Positions 46,583-57,163 of a stretch of 64,000 nucleotides of DNA are shown piece by piece. The notes under the pieces were generated by a model. The model was not told where the DNA came from. It saw only the letters and a program-made list of their open reading frames with translations, and ran no database searches. Numbering within the stretch: the first letter of the stretch is position 1; each line of letters opens with the position of its first letter. The position numbers and the translations under genes are program-made. Location of the stretch: positions 84,675,995-84,739,994 of the forward strand of contig NW_026262690.1 of the NCBI RefSeq assembly GCF_021869535.1. Direction: 5' to 3'. Origin of the DNA: Mytilus californianus (taxonomy: Eukaryota > Mollusca > Bivalvia > Mytilida > Mytilidae).

Positions 46583-46985
46583 TTTGAGGTAAACTCCTCC
46601 CCCTTTTTGTATTGAATCTGTGATGTACAGCAATCATTATGTCCCTTGGTTCTTCTTTTATTCATTAGTCTTTGGTACTTGTTTTGCTGTTAAAAGTAGA
46701 ATACAATTCTTGATTCTGGACTAAATGGAGCCTTCTTTATATCTCAGGACCTGCATTTTTCTTCATTTGTTTGTTTACTTTTAATTCAAACAAAAAGGAG
46801 AACTTTGAAACTTCTAAAGAAAAATGACATTTAATAAGAGATAATTTAAAACGGTAAATTTGACTGTTTTATGAGAATTTGTGAAAAAAGTACCTTGCTT
46901 TCCATTAAACTTTCCAATTGATGTATATATATAAATTCAGCTGTAATATTATTGTAATGATGAAGTGTGGAATCAAATCTACTAG

Positions 46986-47312
46986 GTGGGCGCCTGTTAA
47001 AACGCTTAAACCCGCTGCATTTTTATGCACCTGTCCTAAGTCAAGAGCCTGTTGTTCAGTGATTGTTGTTTGTTGGTGTGGTTCATAGGTGATGTTTCTT
47101 GTTTTTTATATAGATTAGACTGTTGGTTTTCCTGTTTGAATTGTTTTACGCTAGTCGGTTTGGGGCCCTTTATAGCTTGCTGTTCGGTGTGAGCCAAGGC
47201 TCCGTGTTGAAGGCCGTACTTTGACCTATAATTGTTAACTTTTTATACATTGTGACTTGGATGGAGAGTTGTCTCATTCGCAATCACACCACATCTTCTT
47301 GTTTATACTAAT
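46986..47312 (+). repeat. Copy of the SINE-like repeat
   Basis: From gggcgcctgttaaaacgctt to gagttgtctcattcgcaatc and acaccacatcttcttg. Moderately diverged. Confidence 0.7.
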
Positions 47313-47539
47313 AGGATTGTAAGTATACTTTCATTTTGCATTTAAACTAGTACCACTGATGACTTGACTCTGGCTCTCCTGGACAATACAGTAAAATAGC
47401 AGTTAAACATAATGATTTGATGACACAAATTGCAATCTTGTCAAAACTTTTAATGAATTGTAATAGGTTTGAGTGAAACACTTGCAGTCATGTCAGTAAT
47501 ATCATTTTGTGAAGCACTTCCTAATTAGAAGAACAAAAA

Positions 47540-49535
47540 TTCGTAAGGGTTCTGCGGAACCCAGTGTCTCGCCTACTTTTGGTGTTAGTCGCAGGCTCAA
47601 CAAAAATGGGGAAATAATTATTAAAAATTTTCCTCTAGATACTATCTTTTGAATGTAAGAAGCTTCTTTTCAAGTTTGGTAAGAATCCAGGATGGTTTAT
47701 GAATCTAATAAATGTTTTAAAACCTTTAACTGCAGACTGTATGTAATGTTACTGTGACTTGACTGTTAGTGTTGCTCTCCACCAATTGCAATTTATTCAA
47801 AATTCTAACAAAATTGCAATTTGCTTTATAAAACCAAACTGTTCAACTGGTCAGAAATTTGAACAAACTGCTGTAGAAAATCGCAGTCAAGTTGTGAAAG
47901 TGGAAGGTGATAAAATAAAGCATACTTACAATCCTATAAGACTTAAATTCCACATCAATGTTATCATGAAAAATCAGTCTAACAGTTTGTATAGAAATTT
48001 TATTGTTATTGTCATGCTAAAGGTGATGGGTAGTAATTTTGAATGCTATAAAAATGTCCAAACTAAGCTTTCATACAATTTTTCTTTCGAAAAGTCTTCT
48101 ATATTCATAAGAATTAGACATCATTTGAATTAAAACATCTTACATCAGTAAAATATATGTGAAATTACAATATGTTGTTAATAAGTTTCCATGGGAGATA
48201 ACCTAAAACATTATTTCTTGAATATAGAAGACTATTCGAAAGAAAAATTGATTATCTCCCATGGAAACTTACTAAAAAGAATTGTAATTTCACACATATT
48301 TTACTGAATACAAAATGTTTTAATTCAAATGATGTCTGATTCTTATGAATATAGAAGATTTTTCAAAAGAAAAATTGTATGAAAGCTTAGTTTGGACATT
48401 TTTATAGCAATTCAAAATTACTACCTATCACCTTTAGCATGACAATAACAATAAAATTTCTATACAAACTGTTAGACTGATTTTTCATTATAACATTGAA
48501 GTGGAATTAAAGTCTTATAGGATTGTAAGTATGATTTATTTTATCACCTTGCTCTTTCACGACTTGACTGGTTTTCTACAGCAGTTTGTTCAAATTTCTG
48601 ACCAGTTGAACAGTTTGGTTTTATAAAACAAATTGCAATTTGGTCAGAACTTTGAATAAGTTGCAATAGGTTGAGAGCAACACTTACAGTCAAGTCACAG
48701 TAACTGGAAGAAAAACTAAGTCCATTTATAAGTAATATATGGAAAAACAGGAATTGTTTTTTACAAAATTTCCTTCTAGATACTAGCTTTTGATCATAAA
48801 CAAGCTTCTGTCCAAGTTTGGTACAAATCCAGGATAGTTTAAGAAAGTTATTAAAATTTTAAAAACTTTAACCACTGAGTGAATGTAATGTTAACTGGTA
48901 GAAAAACTAAGGTCATTTATAAGTAAAATACGGATAAACAGGATTTTTTTTTAACAAAATTTACTTTTGAATACTATCTTATGATCATAAACAAGCTTCT
49001 GTCCAAGTATGGTACAAATCGAGCATAGTTTAAGAAAGTTATTAAAATTTGAAAAACTTTAACCACAGTGTGAATGTAATGTTAACTGGCAGAAAAACTA
49101 AGTCTATTTATAAGTAAAATACGGATAAACAGGATTTTTTTTTAACAAAATTTACTTTTGAATACTATCTTATGATCATAAACAAGCTTCTGTCCAAGTA
49201 TGGTACAAATCCAGGATAGTTTAAGAAAGTTATTAAAATTTGAAAAACTTTAACCACAGAGTGAATGTTAACTGGCAAAAAAAATAAGTCCATTTATGAG
49301 TAAAATACGGATAAACAGGATGTTTTTTTTACAAAATTTACTTCTGGATACTATCTTATGATCATAAACAAGCGTCTGTCAAAGTTGGGTAGAAATCCAG
49401 GATAGTTTAAGAAAGTTATTAAAATTTGAAAAACTTTTAACCACAGAGTGAATATTTGTGGACGCCGCCGACGACGGAATGTAGGATCGCTATGTCTCGC
49501 TTTTGCGACAAAAGTCGCAGGCTCGACAAAAACGA
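47540..49535 (-). repeat. Inverted copy of the tcgagcctgcgac tandem-core element with a foldback insert
   Basis: Reads in reverse relative to 514-1560: it starts at gggttctgcggaacccagtg and ends tcgcaggctcgacaaaaac after gacgccgccgacgacgg. It has about five cores of 180-190 bp, each ending caaacttggac-like on the other strand. A foldback element interrupts it at 47752-48700. Together with 514-1560 it brackets the EML region in opposite orientation. Confidence 0.8.
47752..48700. mobile_element. 949-bp foldback element, TA target duplication
   Basis: Two long arms (about 440 bp each) are near-perfect inverse complements, starting ctgtgacttgactgt and ending acagtcaagtcacag. TA dinucleotides flank it (47750-47751, 48701-48702). 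The host repeat elsewhere reads tgtaatgttaactgg without interruption (for example 48885-48900), confirming the TA duplication. The loop contains a second, smaller palindrome (agtttccatgggagataa / ttatctcccatggaaact). TA duplication suggests mobilisation by a Tc1/mariner-type transposase. The 124-codon frame over the left arm has no recognisable product. Confidence 0.9.
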
Positions 49536-50330
49536 AAAAAAAAAAGAAACCGCCTAGTTTACAAATTCATGCACCAGTCTATCAAAGTTAATTTTGAATA
49601 ATGGTGCAAAGCATTGTAGACTTCTATCAATGTGAACAGGATACTATACAGTTGCAGTGAATTCATGTTGAAGAGTAAACTATATTATCTTTTCATAGTG
49701 TTTCATCATATACCATTATTTAACACAGTAGCACACTATTCCATCATCCTTTTCAATGAGTAAAAGAAGCAAAAAAGCTAGCATAATCCTTTAACATGCA
49801 TATGGAGTATAGATATCCAAGCTGATACGATATTCCAGAAATTATACTTTTTACTTAGAGGATAGCTGCTTACACCGAAACTATTGAGCCATTGGTTAAA
49901 GGCAAAGTTAGTCATCACGTACACAATCATGATATGGTTGACCTATTTATGGAATATATGTCACAGATGACTACATAATTGTTCTACTTGTAGCCTTTAT
50001 CCCGTCCTCTTTTACTAATTGTTTGACATTTTCGAAAATGACTTAACAACTCAATGAATTTTACTAACCATTAGCAGCACGACGAGTTCCCCTAGTAGAG
50101 CAAGCACTGAGAAATAAAAGGTCATTTGAACTATGTGAACACAACGGAAACATGAATATTTTAATAAATTTAAGACAGGGTTTTCTCCTGCCCCCTAAAC
50201 ATACTTTCAAACTAAAGTGATATGGGCTTTGCAGATGGAATTCAGTTGAGGACAGCATATAGAGGGGCTATTTAGAGACATAGCAAGCAAATGATAAATG
50301 TTTTATGCCTCATACCTGTCAGACTGTCAT
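49536..50330. other. Intergenic sequence, nothing recognised
   Basis: No supported gene. Short frames are present without recognisable products. Confidence 0.45.
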
Positions 50331-50334
50331 ACCA

Positions 50335-51040
50335 GTGAGAGGGTTAGCTAGCTCTAAAAACCGGGTCCAATCCACCATATTCTACATAAGGAAACCCCTG
50401 TACCAAGTCAGGAATACGAAAGTTGTTTTCCATTCGTTTGATGTGTTTGAGCTTTTGATTTTGTCATTTGATTTTCCGTTTTGAATTTTCCTTGGAGTTC
50501 GGTGTTTTTGTTATTTTAATTTCTACAATACTCTTTAAGTGTTCGACTTCATACTTTATTTGAACTTTTTAATTTTTATAATTTGAGCGTCACTGATGAG
50601 TCTTTTGTAGACGAAACGCGCGTCTGGCATACGAAATTTTAATCCTGGTATCTATGATGAGGTTTTTTTACGTGTAATTGGTCGAGACATTTTTATATGA
50701 TCGACATTTCAACTACATGTGACCTATCTGATTATGAGAAGAGATGAGTTATTTAGAGGGCAATATATATTAGCTTTATGGAGTTTTATTGTTGTGTAAA
50801 GTTTTTTTTGGACGAACTGAAATATCTTATCGTTAGATTGCTTACCCTTCCGGAGAACCTGAGATCACCCCGAGTTTTTGGAGGGGTTCGTGTTGCTCAG
50901 TCTTTTGTTTTCTATGTTTTGTGTACTGTTTTTTGTCTGTTTGTCTTTTTCTTTTTAGCCATGGTGTTGTCAGTTTATATTCGTCGTATAAGTTTGAATG
51001 TCCCTTTGGTATCTTTCGCTTTTCTTTTAATGGTAGTACA
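50335..51040 (+). mobile_element. Penelope-like element remnant with hammerhead motif and 3' tail
   Basis: The first part (gagagggttagctagctcta, ccaagtcaggaatacgaaag, ccattcgtttgatgtgtttg) leads into the hammerhead motif at 50587-50628. After a gap, 50845-51030 matches the 3' tail of the reverse transcriptase element at 62995-63187 (cttacccttccggagaacct, gttcgtgttgctcagtcttt, gccatggtgttgtcagttt). The reverse transcriptase itself is absent. That the two parts belong to one element type is inference from proximity and family knowledge. Confidence 0.65.
50587..50628 (+). ncRNA. Hammerhead ribozyme motif, short palindromic stem III
   Basis: Core CTGATGA (50593-50599), stem II gtc/gac with a seven-base loop, GAAA (50613-50616), then acgcgcgt, a self-complementary stem III with no loop, and cleavage triplet GTC (50622-50624). 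Stem I pairs GTCA (50589-50592) with TGGC (50625-50628). Stem III this short needs two ribozymes to pair, as described for hammerheads in Penelope-like elements and bivalve retrozymes. Confidence 0.75.
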
Positions 51041-51061
51041 CCATATAAAAACAATTATTTC

Positions 51062-51594
51062 TTGAATGGGAAAATCATGATAGTTAAGAGAAAGTGTATG
51101 CTTTTGATAGTTCTTTCTATTCCGTTGACAGTACTTAATGAATTTTTCGACTATATATACTAGTCTTCTTCATCATCTTAATTTAATCAAATGGTCGTTT
51201 GAAATTTATTTTCTGCAACTCATTTGAAGTCGTCTACTCTCACGGAAAAGATAAATATGCAAGATATATTAACTATAACTGTCATTAGATGATTGAAGCT
51301 ATTACTTTTCTCTCTAACATCATCTTTGTACAATTTGTACGCTTTGTCAGTAATATTTATTTACAGACATTCATATATATGGGGACCGAATTGTGCCCCA
51401 TTTTAAATGCAGATTCGTTATTGTATTGGTATGAATATCGTTTCTTGTAAGCTTGCATACAACAACAAGGATTCACATGCTAAAATTTTATACAAAATAG
51501 AGATACTAGTATATATCTTCTTAGGCAGTATGTTAAGAATATTTGTATTAAATAATTCAAAAATAAATATTATTTAACAAATTTGAAAATGTTC
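51062..51594. other. Intergenic sequence, nothing recognised
   Basis: No supported gene. Homology to the first-intron region begins at about 51595. Confidence 0.45.
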
Positions 51595-51739
51595 GAGGGG
51601 AAATCATCTCTAACATGTCTATGATCGTGAATGATTTATTCAATTTTGGACATATAGATGTGGAAAGCAATCGTGAACCATTACTATTGTTGAAAAAAGA
51701 ACGTCCTCTCTGTGTTTTTGATAGATGTATTCATGCTTT

Positions 51740-52155
51740 ATATTGATCTGATGAGTTAAGCCCTTTTCAACTGATTTTTATAGTTTTTCTTATGTTGTAC
51801 TGTTACACCACTGTCACAGGTTAGGGGAGGGTTGCAAGCCTTCAAACTAGTTTAACACCACCACATTCTGTATGTGCCTGTCCCAAGTCAGGAGCCCTTT
51901 AATCAGTGGTTGTCTTTGTTTTGCTGTATATCATATTTGTTTTTCGTTTATTATTTTGTACATAAATCAGGCCTTTAGTTTTCTCGTTTGAATTATTTTA
52001 CATTTGTCATTCGGAGCAATTTATAGCTTACTATGTATTATGGGTTTTACTCATTGTTTAAGGCCGTACTGTGACCTATAGTTGTTAATGTGTGTGTCAT
52101 TTGGTCTCTTGTGGAGAGTTGTCTCATTGAAAATAATTCCACATCTTCTTAAAGT
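51740..52155 (+). repeat. Uninterrupted copy of the SINE-like repeat
   Basis: Runs gatctgatgagttaagccct, ttttatagtttttcttatgt to cacatcttctta. Serves as the empty-site reference for the insertion at 3137-6203. Confidence 0.7.
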
Positions 52156-52159
52156 TGCG

Positions 52160-53075
52160 GGAAGGGGGGCATAGCAATACCGGGCGTCCGTCCGTCTGTG
52201 CGTTCGTTCGTCCGGTCTTGTTAGCGCTCTGACATGTAAAATTCTTGCCAGATTTTTATGAAACTTATATCATAGGTTTGTATCAGCAATGTCTTGGACG
52301 ACTGTTAAAATCAGTGCCGATCAATTATTTTTAAAATAGTTATGCCCCTTGGAAACATTAATTATAATGAAAATTGAATCGTTAGCGCTCTCATTTGTAC
52401 AATTCCTGCCAGAATTTTATGAAACTTATATCATAAGTTTATATTAGCAATGTCTTGGACGAGTTCGAAAATCAGTGCCGATCAATTATTTTTAAAAGAG
52501 TTATGTCCCTTGGAAACATTAGTATATGAAAAATTGCATCGTTAGCGCTGTCATGTGTAAAGTTCTTGCCAGATTTTTATGAAACTTATATCATAGGTTT
52601 ATATTAGCAATGTCTTTGACAAGTTCCAAAATCAGTGCCTATCAATTAATGTTTAAAAGAGTTATGCCCCTTGGAAACATTGATAATATGGAGAATTGCA
52701 TTGTTAGCTCTCATGTGTACAATTCTTACCAGAATTTTATGAAACTTATATCAAAGGTTTTTATCAGTAATGTCTTTGACGAGTTCCAAAATCAGTGCCT
52801 ATCAATTAATTTTTAAAAGAGTTATGCCCCTTGGAAACATTGATAATATAGAAAATTGCATTGTTAGCGCTCTCATGTGTACAAATCTTGCCAGATTATT
52901 ATGAAACTTATATCATAGGATTATATCAGCAATGTCTTTTACACTTTCGAAAATAAGTAATAAGTGCTGATCAAATATTTTTAACGAGTTATGCTCCTTG
53001 GAAATATTAATTATAACGGAAATGGCATTGCATTTGCTCTGAAGCCTTCTAATCTAAAAGATATTTATAAAAAGT
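52160..53075 (+). repeat. Tandem-core element, ggggcatagcaatacc family
   Basis: Opens gggggcatagcaataccggg then gtccgtccgtctgtgcgttc. Five cores of about 160 bp on the theme ttgttagcgctctcatgtgt, agatttttatgaaacttata and gagttatgccccttggaaa. It ends near tttgctctgaagccttc. A one-core copy is at 56446-56760. Confidence 0.8.
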
Positions 53076-53546
53076 TTTAAAGAACAAAAAAAGTGTTTTT
53101 TGTTGTTGTTGCTATTGCCCTTGTATCTTGGATGGATAAAATATGTGCAACGCGGGGGACATTGGAAATCTGTTCTTTTATTATATGTTGGTTCATTGGT
53201 GCCATTCTAGTGTCAAAAGAACATCAGAGCATAATTATATCTGTCTTAACATACATTTTGGCTTTAAACTTTCCTGCAAAAGAAGGTTGAGTCGTACGAT
53301 CATAGCACACATTTTAAAACTTAATATTTCCACAATATCAAAGACTTCCTAAAACTTTCTATTATTCAACCTTTTTCCTGAAAAACCTGAAATCTTAAAA
53401 CAGAAATGAATTTATTGAGATTCGTGGTTAGATTTCTCTTTAATGTGACAATTGTATTAAAGGACAAAGAATAAGACAACATATATATCAAATCATCCAA
53501 TAGAAACTAGTTCTGATAAAGATGTTGTTTAAAAAATTTATCCAAT

Positions 53547-53790
53547 GACCTCGGGTGACTCGGTGGCAGAGTTATGTAATAGTTCATCTACTGTAGCACT
53601 AGCCTGTCAACAATGAGGTATCGAGTTCGTGGCAGGTACATTGGACTCCAATCTTAATTGACAAGGATTGCAAATTTTCTTGCCGAGGCCATGGTTCTCT
53701 CAGGCTTCCTCTACTAATAAAAACTGGCTTCCACAAAATAGCAAATAGTGCTGAAAGTTGTGTTAAACACCAAATAAGCAATCAATCTAT
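53547..53790 (+). mobile_element. tRNA-derived SINE, orthologous copy in the duplicate
   Basis: Same SINE as 2188-2438 (ctcggtggcagagttatgta ... gaggtatcgagttcgtggca ... gcaatcaatctatccaat), at the corresponding site of the duplicate. Confidence 0.7.
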
Positions 53791-54068
53791 CCAATAACCC
53801 AGTATATCCCAATATGGCCACCACCAAGTACTTTGTATTATTGATTTATACATTAAAAAACTACAAATCTATGAAATAACATTACCAGTTTAAACTAGAC
53901 TTGAATCATCCATAGATTCAAAAGCTATATCTTGATTAAGTGGCATGTTACTGGAAAATATTGTTTTACATTTCTTGTATTCTGTATCAGTTTTATGTGT
54001 AGATACAATGCAAGCCATATAAGCCTCAAATTATTTACGCATCCTAATTTGAAATAACTGTTATACAG

Positions 54069-54395
54069 GGTTTGGCGCGCCAGGAAACATGTTTAACCCT
54101 GCTCTTTCTGCATGTGCCTGTCCCAAGTCAGGAGTCTGTAATTCAGTGTTTGTCGTTTGTTGCTGTTTATGATTTTGTTTTGTTCATTGTTTTGTACATA
54201 AATCAGGCTGATAGTTTTCTTGTTTGAAATATTTTACATTTGTTATTTCGGGGCCTATTATATGTGGTATGGGTTTTTCTCATTGTTGAAGGCCGTACGG
54301 TGACCTATAGTTGTTAATGTCTGTGTCATTTGGTCTCTTGTGGAGAGTTGTCTCATTGGCAATCATACCACATCTTCTTATTTTTATATTGAAGG
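54069..54395 (+). repeat. 5'-truncated SINE-like repeat at a deletion junction
   Basis: Begins abruptly at ggtttggcgcgccaggaaac, directly after the tatacag acceptor sequence, where the first copy has the HELP exon. Otherwise runs to the usual cataccacatcttctta. Confidence 0.8.
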
Positions 54396-55248
54396 CAGAT
54401 TTTAGCTCAACTTACACATATTTTAACATTGATGGCAATGAAAAGTAAATAGTGATAATAAAAAAATAATGGAAAAACTTTATTTAGATTGTCATGGTTT
54501 ACATCATAAATAGACACAAAAAGAGCTTAACTGAGCTTACAGTCAATAGTGGTCTCATCTTTCGAAAAATTAATCATTTGCAATAAATTCTGTTTTTGCA
54601 GTTGAAATCATTATTTTTTTTCCAAATGGAACAGTATTAGACTTGATATTACTGTGAATAAAATCTATAGTGAGCAAGGATCCCGAATTTTTTAATCTCA
54701 CAATTTTGGTCCACTTGAGATGACTTGAAATTTGGGGTCTTTTTTTCAAACTGTTAACTTCACACGGCATCAACAAAGGCAGTTTTATTATCAGAGAAGC
54801 ATTTTAAAACAAAAAAGAGTGCAAAATGTCTATTAAAAAAATCCAATCTCAATTAAATGACTGAAAATATTTCTGTAAAAAAAAATTTATAATATAAATC
54901 CCAATCATCCATTTCGGTCAGTGACCTTTCATATAAGGTCATGTCCGACAAATCTGACAGTTTCAGGACCCTTCATCATGAGTATTGTTATTTTAATTTT
55001 AAAATTTGCATTTTACTATCAAAATTACATACAGGCGAGACATATCTCTGTGTCAACAGTTTATATTTCAAAGTGATTTGTTGAACCAGATTTAATCATT
55101 ATCTATCTTTCTTGAAATTTAATATTTGCTCTAAACACTTAAACAGGTGAAAAATAAATAATTTATATCATATGTATGATATCAAGTGTCACTGTCTACC
55201 TGAATCTTCAGTGGAGCTTGACAATTTGCAGTGTACTCTAAAAGGCAT
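54396..55248. other. Non-coding duplicated sequence
   Basis: Matches 6601-7340 by eye. No gene seen. Confidence 0.6.
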
Positions 55249-55252
55249 TTAA

Positions 55253-56024
55253 GGAAATTCGCTACTCAGTTTCAAAATAACAAGCTTTTCATAAAACTAG
55301 AATATATTGATAGGGGTCTAATAAAGGAACCAAAAGAGCGAAAAAAAATATAGGTCCGTGTGCTTGTTTTTGAGATATTAGCCATTGAAATTTTGGCGGG
55401 AAAATGTTCTCTCTTGGTTTTTCATAGCTTTATCATTGACAAGTTTAAGTTCTCACAAACTATTAAAAATAACAAAGATTTTATAAGACTTTTACAGATG
55501 CCTTATATTTATACATGTAAAAGATTTATAAAAAGTAAAATGGGGGTTAGTGGGCAAAATTTTTTAAGGCATTCAAATGGATAAAACCAGAGGATTCCGA
55601 AAATCTGACAAAAATTCCAAAACATGACAGGCGAACATCCCGATCCTTTTGTTTTTGAATTTTTGCCAGATATTCGGATTCCTCTGGATTTTATCCATGT
55701 AGTGTCATTAAAAAATTTTCCCCGCTAACCCCTACTTTTCTTTTTATAATTTTATTACTAATAGTTTAAAAAGCCTTATTTGAAAATCCTATAAAATCCT
55801 TGTTATTTTTTCATAATTTTTGAAAGAAAAAGGGTGTCAATGGTAAATGTAAGAAAAGTCTAGAGAGAATTATTTCCCGCCAAATTTTCAATGGCTTATA
55901 TATCTAAAACAAGCACACGGACCCTACATTTTTTTCTGCTTTTTCAGTTCCTTTATTTACATACTATCAATTTATAATAGTCTTTTGAAAAGCTTGTTAT
56001 TTTGAAACAGAGTAGCGAACATCC
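55253..56024. mobile_element. Foldback element flanked by TTAA
   Basis: Arms of about 330 bp pair imperfectly: ggaaattcgctactcagttt and cattgaaattttggcggg on the left against cccgccaaattttcaatg and acagagtagcgaacatcc on the right. TTAA stands at both edges (55249-55252 and 56025-56028). TTAA duplication is typical of piggyBac-type transposition (family knowledge). The first copy of this region lacks the element, so it inserted after the duplication or was lost there. Confidence 0.75.
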
Positions 56025-56028
56025 TTAA

Positions 56029-56445
56029 TGTTAGATAAAATGTTGTTTTTTATATACAATCATAGATATATTTAAAAACTACCTCCAAGAAACATGGTTC
56101 GTTGCCTATTAGAATAAATGGAAAATATAGGTTCTACCACAATACCCTGTCGTTTATGATTTACGGCTAGATAATATTGGTAAAACTGTACTTAGCAGTG
56201 CCATGCTCACGATTGAGCGCGCTAAATTTGAAAATGCTATTTATAAATAAATTAAGTGGCAATTGGGCATACAATGGTCTATTTGCCAATTCCCGTAATT
56301 GATCCTGTAATTAGAGATCTATTTTTAAGTCTCTGTAGGAGGAGCATGCATTTTCATTGATAATGGAGAGCTACCGGAAAGAGCAAATTTATCTAAGCGT
56401 GATGTGTGTAACCTTCAAGTTTTTCAAATCTTTGAGGAACGCGGT
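56029..56445. other. Non-coding duplicated sequence
   Basis: Contains a match to about 7350-7490 (acttagcagtgccatgctca). No gene seen. Confidence 0.55.
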
Positions 56446-56760
56446 GCGCGGGACATAGAAATACCGGGTGTCCGTCCGTCCGGTCTTGTTAGCGCTATCA
56501 CATGTACAATTCTTGCCAGATTTTTATGAAATTTATATCATAGGTTTATATTAGCAATGTTTTGGACGAGTTCCAAAATCAGTGCTGATCAATTATTTTT
56601 AAAAGAGTTATCCCCCTTGGAAATATTGATTATATGGAAAATTGCATTGTTAGCGCTCTCATGTGTGCAATTCTTTGAAATATTAATTATAACGGAAATC
56701 GCATTGCATTTGCTCTGAAGCCTTCATTTCTCTAAGATATTTATAAAAAGTTTTAAAGAA
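56446..56760 (+). repeat. Short ggggcatagcaatacc-family element
   Basis: Opens gcgggacatagaaataccgg / gtgtccgtccgtcc, has one full and one partial core (cttgttagcgctatcacatg), and ends like the copy at 52160-53075 (gcatttgctctgaagccttc). Confidence 0.7.
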
Positions 56761-57163
56761 CAAAAAAAAAGTTTTTTTTTAAGTAATTGCCCTTGTACCT
56801 TGGATAGATAAAATATGTGCAATGCGGGGGACATTGGAACTCTGTTCTTTTATTACATTTTAATTTTTGTTAAGCTAAGAACAGCAGAAGCCCAATTTCG
56901 GCCAGTATAGAACCTGTCCAAGAATGACAAAGGGAAGCGATTTGTGTTAAAAATTTGTTATAACAGAATCAAATCGGTAATTGGTAAACAGACTATTGTG
57001 AGGATAACATTCCTTTTTGCGATATATGTATACAAGCAAAATCTAGGGAAATATTTAGTTCAAATAAAAGGTAGTCAAAAGTTGATACACCAAATACTAT
57101 GTAAGTACTATGGTCGAAGGTTTCACTTTCACTCTAGGAGAGGGTACTGTATGAAAAGTTCGT

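Noticed and set aside
47759..48133. 124-codon open frame
   Set aside because: Lies entirely within the left arm of the foldback element and has no recognisable motif; the right arm mirrors it. Chance frame in a long inverted repeat.
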